A stretch of 10,873 nt of DNA from Candidatus Helarchaeota archaeon (GTDB taxonomy: Archaea > Asgardarchaeota > Lokiarchaeia > Helarchaeales > HEL-GB-A). Under the pieces are notes generated by a model that saw only the letters and a list, made by a program, of their open reading frames with translations, was not told the DNA's origin and did no database searches. Location: contig JABXJU010000144.1 of the NCBI GenBank assembly GCA_013375405.1, forward strand, positions 1-10,873, written 5' to 3'. Of the stretch, positions 5,884 to 10,873 are shown piece by piece. Positions within the stretch are counted from its first letter, which is position 1; every line of letters begins with the position of its first letter. Position numbers and translations under genes: made by a program.

Positions 5884-6810
5884 CTAATCAACTCGATTTT
5901 TCTCTATAAAATCTTCAATCACTTTGTAAATATCGCCTTTTACAAAAAAACTTTGGATACCATCTGGCGAACCTATTAAGTAAGAAACTACTTTTGTTGC
6001 GAACCGAGCTGCATGAAGAGGATCCTTAGTTTTTAGATACTCTATCAAAAAACTGCTGAAAAAGCAATCTCCTGCCCCTGTCGCACTATAAATACGGTGT
6101 AATATCACAGTAGGTATCTTTACGAGTTTTCGCTCATAATAAAGAACGCTACCCTTGCGGCTTTTAGTAATAATAGCCATTTTTACTCCCAAATTCGATA
6201 AATAAGAAGATATATCCCTGATCTTTGAGGCTCCTGTTAAAATTTGAGCTTCCTTTAAATCTAATTTCACGATGTCAATATAAGAAAGCACTTCATCGAT
6301 TTTGGGATTACTTCTAAAATATAGTTTTCCATGGTGATCTTGATGCCGAACAAGCCCTTGAATATCCAGTGCAACTAAAGAGTTCGCCTGTTCCTTTATG
6401 GCAATTATTGTTTGCAATGGAATTTCATTAGCAATCGGTCCAAAATAAATTAACTTTGCGTTGAAAATCTCTTGAGGCAAATCATCTAAAGTAATGGGAG
6501 CACATACAGATTTTAAAGTTAATTCCCTATCATCACCAGTATAAATAAGTTCATAACGGGTGGAATACCGCTTCACATAAGATATATATCGTGTGTCCAC
6601 ACCACTTTTTTTTAAGATGGTTAAAAAGGCTTCTGGGAAATCAGGGCCGATCTTGGAAACTACAAAAACTTTTTCTGGAGCCCCAAGTCGAGAACACACA
6701 ACAGAGGAGAAAGCTGCGGTCCCTCCCATGGAAGGAGGCTCTGTTTTTTGATCAATGATTATACGATCTATACAGAGATGACCTATTATAAAAATTGTCA
6801 TATCCGCCAT
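5884..6810 (-). CDS. PfkB/ribokinase-family carbohydrate kinase, substrate unknown
   Basis: These cytoplasmic ATP-dependent kinases phosphorylate a sugar, nucleoside or polyol hydroxyl. The 308-residue protein has the full fold: an N-terminal strand with GHLCIDRIIID (10-20), the substrate-side GG motif (MGGTAAFSS, 28-36), SKIGPDF (52-58), a lid region around 80-105, DLKEAQILTG (184-193), TKSRKGS (215-221) and the C-terminal signature SATGAGDCFFSSFL (242-255), with D248 the catalytic base in GAGD. The substrate is not readable; ribokinase, nucleoside kinase and archaeal myo-inositol kinase-like roles are all open. ATG 6810 gives the longest form, preceded by GGTAGG at very short spacing. ATG 6801 (residue 4) is a possible leaderless start, since TTTTAAAA at 6827-6834 is about 29 bases upstream of it. 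The gene converges on the 121-residue protein with no intergenic base. Confidence 0.9.
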   Translation of the reverse strand: MADMTIFIIGHLCIDRIIIDQKTEPPSMGGTAAFSSVVCSRLGAPEKVFVVSKIGPDFPEAFLTILKKSGVDTRYISYVKRYSTRYELIYTGDDRELTLKSVCAPITLDDLPQEIFNAKLIYFGPIANEIPLQTIIAIKEQANSLVALDIQGLVRHQDHHGKLYFRSNPKIDEVLSYIDIVKLDLKEAQILTGASKIRDISSYLSNLGVKMAIITKSRKGSVLYYERKLVKIPTVILHRIYSATGAGDCFFSSFLIEYLKTKDPLHAARFATKVVSYLIGSPDGIQSFFVKGDIYKVIEDFIEKNRVD

Positions 6811-6984
6811 TTCCTACCATAAAAACTTTTAAAACAACACTTTTTATTCATATAATCTGACGATTTTTGGTGATCTAATTTTTGATGAATAACTTGAAAT
6901 TTTAACACAAACAAATATTAACAATTTGATAATAAAATTTTGTTACAAGCGTAATTCTCGAATTCAATTATTGAGGTTAGAAAG
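6811..6984. promoter_or_regulatory. Divergent promoters of the sugar kinase and the CPBP protein
   Basis: On the minus side, TTTTAAAA (6827-6834) and an AT-rich box around 6841-6856 are TATA candidates for the kinase. On the plus side, AATAAAATTT (6931-6940) would start transcription near 6961, giving a leader of about 24 bases. That leader carries GAGGTTAG (6973-6980), four bases before GTG 6985. No other structure was seen. Confidence 0.5.
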
Positions 6985-8058
6985 GTGAGAATAAATTCAT
7001 TTTGGAGAGATCAATTAGTTGTCGTCGGTGTCTTTATCGGGATTTGGGCAATATTTTATTTTTGTGATTTTGGTTGGAATTTCCCCCTTGATGAACCGGT
7101 TCCTGTTGGAGCTTCACTTATTTCCGCGATTCCTATTATACCTGTCCTCCTTTCCTTTATTTTACTTATACCCTTGTATTGGTGGGTCTATAAACACCCT
7201 CGGAAACTTGAACATTATGAAAAACAAGATTTAAAATCAATAATTCTCGTATTTCTTCTTATTTTTGTATTGATTATGATTTTCAGAACCCTCATTTTAT
7301 TAAAATACGGATTGCCGTTAGAGAAAACCCCAATGCTTTTCTTAATTGTGCTCCAAATTATTTTTTTAGAAGGATTTTATCTCAGCGATTTTGGATTTCA
7401 TTCAAATAAGTTTTGGAGACAGGTTGGATTTACTTTTGCTCTTTTGTCAATTGTAGGGCTTTTAGTTATCGTTGTCTTCAGCGCAGCCGTTTTTAGCCTC
7501 GCACTTTCAGGAATATTGGATTTAAGTGATTTGACAAGTACTCCTCTTTCCATCAATTGGTATGGCCTCGCTTCATTTCCCTTTCAACTTCTTTGTGTGG
7601 GGATTTCCGAAGAATTAATCTTCAGAGGTTATTTTTACACGAAACTCCGTTCCAACCTAGGATATATCAAGTCTATTTTAATTTCCTCCATTATATTTGG
7701 ATTATTCCATATGGCTTGGTACATTGACCCAAATTCTCCATGGTTTATTTCAGATTGGAGCCAAATGGCATCTCATGTGGGAAGTACTTTCATTTTTGGT
7801 GTCTGTATGTGCATCATTTATGAACGAACTCAAAGCCTTATTTGTCCAATTCTTATCCATGGACTTTTTAATAGTGTGGGCACCGCTTTCGCATCCGTTA
7901 CAGCAATCGAAATATCTTTCGAAGCACAGATGTGGCTCTATGGATTGGTTGGAGGGCTTTTAGTTCCCGTGTTTTTCATTTCTGTTATATGGATTCTCCC
8001 CCGTCTAACGAAATGGGTTGGTGTTGAAGCCGAGAAATCTATTGAACAAATTGGATAA
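6985..8058 (+). CDS. CPBP family intramembrane glutamic protease (CAAX/Rce1-like)
   Basis: CPBP (ABI) proteins are multi-pass membrane proteases related to eukaryotic Rce1, which trims prenylated CAAX proteins; many archaeal members have unknown substrates. The 357-residue protein has all three catalytic motifs: EELIFR (209-214, the EExxxR glutamates and arginine), FGLFH (238-242) and HGLFNS (292-297), whose His and Asn complete the site. About eight membrane segments are visible, near 11-27, 48-69, 85-107, 116-133, 146-175, 195-207, 226-245, 267-279 and 315-337, some borderline. The N-terminal ~190 residues are a variable membrane module ahead of the conserved core. GTG 6985 is chosen because GAGGTTAG lies just upstream. 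The gene diverges from the sugar kinase and abuts the DtxR-type gene stop to stop. Family assignment is firm; the substrate is unknown. Confidence 0.92.
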   Translation: MRINSFWRDQLVVVGVFIGIWAIFYFCDFGWNFPLDEPVPVGASLISAIPIIPVLLSFILLIPLYWWVYKHPRKLEHYEKQDLKSIILVFLLIFVLIMIFRTLILLKYGLPLEKTPMLFLIVLQIIFLEGFYLSDFGFHSNKFWRQVGFTFALLSIVGLLVIVVFSAAVFSLALSGILDLSDLTSTPLSINWYGLASFPFQLLCVGISEELIFRGYFYTKLRSNLGYIKSILISSIIFGLFHMAWYIDPNSPWFISDWSQMASHVGSTFIFGVCMCIIYERTQSLICPILIHGLFNSVGTAFASVTAIEISFEAQMWLYGLVGGLLVPVFFISVIWILPRLTKWVGVEAEKSIEQIG

Positions 8059-8763
8059 TTAAATTTCTATTTTCTTTTTTCGACGCACACTAATTTGATC
8101 TGCGATTTCTTTCTCTAAGGCTACTTGAGTTTCATCAATTTGTATAACTACTGGGCCATTGCGTGGCATTCGTTGATGTAATTTTATCAAATTTCCTGGA
8201 AGTATCCCGAAAGCAAGTAATTTGTCCATTTCGCGATTGTCCTGGGATGATATATAAGCAATGGTACCTATTTCACCAATATCTAATTCAGTTATGGGTG
8301 CGATTATACTCGAAATAGTAGAAATTCTCTGTTTACAGCAGGAACCTGATGGAATGGAAAGTCCATGAGGACATTCTTTAGGATGCCCTAATAAAGTACA
8401 AACACTTTCTTCAACATCTTCCGAAATTATATGTTCATAAACACATGCAACACTTTCAATTTTAGCTGCATCCATCCGAAGAACATCACTAAATAATCTT
8501 TCATAAAGCCGATGACTTCTAATTATCCGTCGTGCGCGCTTATACCCTTTTTCACTCAATTCGAGGTGACTGTCTGTAATATCAATAAAATTTAAGGTTA
8601 TTAATCCTTCAAGGAGCGATTTTGTCTGTTCTTCGCTAAATCCTTTTTCTTCTTGCAATTTTTCATGAAGTTCCGCAAAAGTCGCGGATTTTTTATTTAA
8701 ATCGTTGGTTATCATCCATATAATTTCCAATATTTCTTCTAAATCTGGTCTTAATTCGCTCAT
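8059..8763 (-). CDS. DtxR-family metal-dependent regulator fused to a FeoA domain
   Basis: DtxR/IdeR/MntR proteins bind Fe(II) or Mn(II) and repress metal-uptake genes. Of 234 residues, about 1-80 form the winged helix, 80-145 the dimerisation and metal-binding domain, and 157-228 an SH3-like FeoA domain (GEIGTIAYIS, KLLAFGILPG). Expected ligands are H84 and E88 (His79/Glu83 of DtxR), C107, E110 and H111 (Cys102/Glu105/His106). E103 stands where DtxR has His98 and E10 where it has Met10, so the sites are partly MntR-like. CPHG and IP (131-138), typical of the family, are followed by an extra Cys pair, C142/C143. The ATG overlaps the stop of the upstream Cys-rich gene by four bases (ATGA), indicating translational coupling in the feoB operon. 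It probably senses iron and autoregulates the operon; FeoA domains also act as FeoB partners. Confidence 0.92.
   Translation of the reverse strand: MSELRPDLEEILEIIWMITNDLNKKSATFAELHEKLQEEKGFSEEQTKSLLEGLITLNFIDITDSHLELSEKGYKRARRIIRSHRLYERLFSDVLRMDAAKIESVACVYEHIISEDVEESVCTLLGHPKECPHGLSIPSGSCCKQRISTISSIIAPITELDIGEIGTIAYISSQDNREMDKLLAFGILPGNLIKLHQRMPRNGPVVIQIDETQVALEKEIADQISVRRKKKIEI
8064..8080 (+). terminator. T-tract inside the opposing gene, likely terminator of the CPBP gene
   Basis: T3, T4 and T6 runs at 8064-8066, 8070-8073 and 8075-8080 begin 6 bases after the CPBP stop. They are the complement of the Lys codons of the opposite-strand regulator's C-terminus (RRKKKIEI), so one stretch serves both as coding sequence and probable terminator. 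Confidence 0.45.
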
Positions 8764-8972
8764 TTACAGACACCTTCTTCACACTCAATTTTTTCCTGTC
8801 GCAATTTCTTAATAAAATTTAGTAATTTCTTATCTGGAATTGGAAATTCATAATTACAATTAGGACATCGAAGTAAGTCGCATGATTTAAAGAGGCTACA
8901 ATTTGCACAGCCACCAGCATGTTCCAGTGCATCAAATTTCCTTCCACATAAGGGACATTTTACTTCACTCAT
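8760..8972 (-). CDS. Cysteine-rich zinc-ribbon mini-protein of the feoB operon
   Basis: This 70-residue cytoplasmic protein has nine cysteines: CPLC (6-9), C22/C25, C31, CPNC (36-39) and a C-terminal C64/C69. The first seven resemble two interleaved zinc ribbons or a metal-binding knuckle with the pattern CPxCG...CxxC...C...CPNC. A basic helix (LLNFIKKLRQEK) follows. I recognise small Cys-rich genes as common feo-operon companions, but I cannot assign this one to a named family or say whether it binds zinc, iron or an Fe-S cluster. ATG 8972 is chosen because GTGAGA lies just upstream; TTG 8993 or GTG 8981 would add up to seven residues. The start is 13 bases after the feoB stop, and the TGA overlaps the regulator's ATG, so it sits tightly inside the operon. 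Confidence 0.82.
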   Translation of the reverse strand: MSEVKCPLCGRKFDALEHAGGCANCSLFKSCDLLRCPNCNYEFPIPDKKLLNFIKKLRQEKIECEEGVCK

Positions 8973-8985
8973 TTCTCTCACTAAC

Positions 8986-10873
8986 CTACACAAATAGATG
9001 TAAAATCACATTCAGTAATGCTCCAACGGCTATGGCGTAAAAAAAGGTAAAAATAATGATGCCCAACCCTATTTTAACTCCACGTTCTTTAATTATCATA
9101 AAAATGCTTGCAATACAAGGAATAAATAAGGTTAAAACCGTAAATCCAACCGTTCCCTGAACTGCTGTTAGGCTCGGAATCTCCTCAAAGAAGAAAGTCG
9201 CTCCTAAATCACGTCGTAAAATGGCAGAAATAAATGCATTTGCTGATTCAGGAGGTAGCCCTAATAATCTCCCAGTGATTGGTTTAAAGGTATTTTCGAG
9301 AATTACATTAGCTCCTGTTAGAAATAAAATTGATATTAAAACTATACCAATAAGAAATATAGGAATTGCTTCTTTCATGAACCAAACAATTCGTTTCCAA
9401 GTTTTAATTAACACATTTTCAAGTTTTGGGAGTCGTAATGGCGGTAATTCAATCATTAAACTAGTTTTTTCACCGGGATTAATAACTCGGCTAGCAAGAA
9501 AACCTACGATAAATAATTGGAGAATGATCATTCCAAATCCAATGAATAGCCATAGAATTCCAAAACGGCTAATAAACGCTATCATAATACCTAATTGAGC
9601 TGAACATGGTATTGCAAGGGCAACCAATAAAGAGGCAATGATACGTTCCTTACGAGTATCCAGGATTCTGGTTGTAAGATGTGCAGTTGTTCCACATCCA
9701 AGCCCTAAAATCATAGGAATCATTGCCTTTCCACTCAATCCCATTTTTCTAGCCAATTGATTCGTTAAAACGGCAATGCGAGAGAGATAACCCGAGTCTT
9801 CTAAAATAGCAAAGGCTAGGAAGAATGTAAATATAATAGGGAGTATCAACCCAAAAATCCACCCTAAACCCACAGTAAGTATTCCAAATGCCGTATCTCC
9901 CAATTCAGGTACTCCTACCAATAATTCTATTATAACACGACCTACATCACTGCTAGGAATGAAACTTTTAAAGAATGTATTCAGAAAAGGATTGATCAAT
10001 TCGCCAAACAGTTTCCCTTCCAATAACCCAACTAAAACAATAGCCCCAACATAACCAACAAAAAGAAAAACAAGAACTAAAATGCCTAATAGAATGATCG
10101 GTCCCCAAATTTTATGAATTGATAGGGCACTAATTTTCTCACCCCAAGATGATTTTTTCGTTTCCTGTACTATCATTACTTTATTCGTAATTTGCCTTGC
10201 CTCGAATTCTCGTTTTTGAGTAATAATATAATTTAGGGGATTAGAAAATTTTTTTCCCGTTTCCTTTATAATACCCAGTATTTTTTGTAACCGCTCATGT
10301 CCAAATTTTCTGCTTATCCACTTCTCAAGTTCCCTGTCACCTTCTAATAACATTAAACTGAATCCACGTTGTGAAAAAGGAAGATCTGCTTCAGGAAGTA
10401 ATGCACTAATTTCTTCAATTGCAATCTCAATATCTTCAGGATAGTAAATTTGATAAGGTTTAAATTCATAGTCTCCATCCTTTATTTTTACTGCAATATT
10501 TTTTAGTTTTTTAATACCAATTTTCTCCGTTGCGATACTATATATAACAGGAATACCTAGAATATTCTCTAATTTGTCAAGATCTATTTTTTGATTATGT
10601 AATTCATCCCACATATTCAGCACTAACATACTAGGAAATCCAACTTCCAAGATTTGGAGTGCAAATAAAAGTGATCTTCGTAAATTTTTCGCTTCCGCAA
10701 CTTGAATCACGACATTTGGGTCTTCTTCTATAAGCACACTCCGCGCAACACGTTCATCTTCTGATATAGGGGTTAATTTATAAATTCCTGGGGTATCTAC
10801 TACTCGTACTCTTTTCCCTTCAAATTTTCCAACGCCCTGAGTTAATGTAACTGAAGTCCCAGGGAAATTGCTT
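8986..10873 (-). CDS. feoB: Ferrous iron transporter FeoB, N-terminus beyond the window
   Basis: FeoB imports Fe(II) across the cytoplasmic membrane, with an N-terminal G-protein domain controlling the transport domain. About 628 residues are visible (residue 1 at 10872); the frame is open to the window edge, and roughly 30 residues including the P-loop (G1) lie outside. Seen are the switch region SNFPGTS (1-7), G3 DTPG (26-29), G4 NMWD (86-89) and G5 around 112. A helical guanine-dissociation-inhibitor-like domain spans about 125-235, and the membrane domain follows with some eight or more helices. Gate motifs are present: LEDSGYLSR (near 357), GLGCGTTAH (390-398) with PCSA, and LFIPCIAS near the end. 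GTG 10737 is an internal codon and not the start. It is the first visible gene of an operon with the Cys-rich protein and DtxR-FeoA regulator; no separate feoA is seen. Confidence 0.96.
   Translation of the reverse strand, partial: SNFPGTSVTLTQGVGKFEGKRVRVVDTPGIYKLTPISEDERVARSVLIEEDPNVVIQVAEAKNLRRSLLFALQILEVGFPSMLVLNMWDELHNQKIDLDKLENILGIPVIYSIATEKIGIKKLKNIAVKIKDGDYEFKPYQIYYPEDIEIAIEEISALLPEADLPFSQRGFSLMLLEGDRELEKWISRKFGHERLQKILGIIKETGKKFSNPLNYIITQKREFEARQITNKVMIVQETKKSSWGEKISALSIHKIWGPIILLGILVLVFLFVGYVGAIVLVGLLEGKLFGELINPFLNTFFKSFIPSSDVGRVIIELLVGVPELGDTAFGILTVGLGWIFGLILPIIFTFFLAFAILEDSGYLSRIAVLTNQLARKMGLSGKAMIPMILGLGCGTTAHLTTRILDTRKERIIASLLVALAIPCSAQLGIMIAFISRFGILWLFIGFGMIILQLFIVGFLASRVINPGEKTSLMIELPPLRLPKLENVLIKTWKRIVWFMKEAIPIFLIGIVLISILFLTGANVILENTFKPITGRLLGLPPESANAFISAILRRDLGATFFFEEIPSLTAVQGTVGFTVLTLFIPCIASIFMIIKERGVKIGLGIIIFTFFYAIAVGALLNVILHLFV

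Noticed and set aside
9221..9598. 125-codon open frame antisense to feoB
   Set aside because: It lies wholly inside the conserved membrane domain of feoB on the other strand and has no ribosome-binding site or family features; a shadow frame.

Overview
The window looks archaeal, most likely from an Asgard-type or related lineage. It carries eukaryote/TACK/Asgard-type ribosomal protein S26e, a class I lysyl-tRNA synthetase-family protein, the archaeal tRNA methyltransferase TrmY and a CDP-alcohol phosphatidyltransferase of the archaetidylinositol-phosphate type. The DNA is AT-rich, with archaeal TATA boxes, oligo-T terminators and a mix of leaderless and Shine-Dalgarno starts. Euryarchaeota normally lack S26e, so S26e together with the class I LysRS-type protein points away from them. 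This placement is inferred from gene content and is not proven.

Left part (1-2923): a 5'-truncated zinc-ribbon protein is followed by a full-length class I LysRS-family protein. That protein keeps the HIGN and KMSAS signatures but has an unusually altered lysine pocket. About 520 bases of AT-rich non-coding DNA with several small hairpins follow. Middle (2924-5883): a membrane phospholipid-headgroup synthase with a perfect five-copy heptad tail faces a PadR-type repressor and TrmY on the opposite strand. A divergent promoter region then leads to S26e, which appears leaderless, and to an unrecognised 121-residue helical protein.

Right part (5884-10873): a PfkB-family sugar kinase diverges from a CPBP (CAAX-protease-like) membrane protein. 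A ferrous-iron operon on the minus strand runs from feoB (N-terminus outside the window) through a nine-cysteine mini-protein to a DtxR-FeoA fusion regulator. These three genes plausibly form one unit: a transporter, a cysteine-rich partner, and a metal sensor that also supplies the FeoA domain.

Two of the three convergent gene pairs abut with no intergenic base, their stop codons forming TAGCTA and TAATTA. In these pairs termination must occur inside the opposing gene. The most interesting single item is the remodelled active site of the LysRS-family protein. Nothing here is a mobile element, CRISPR array or RNA gene that I can support.
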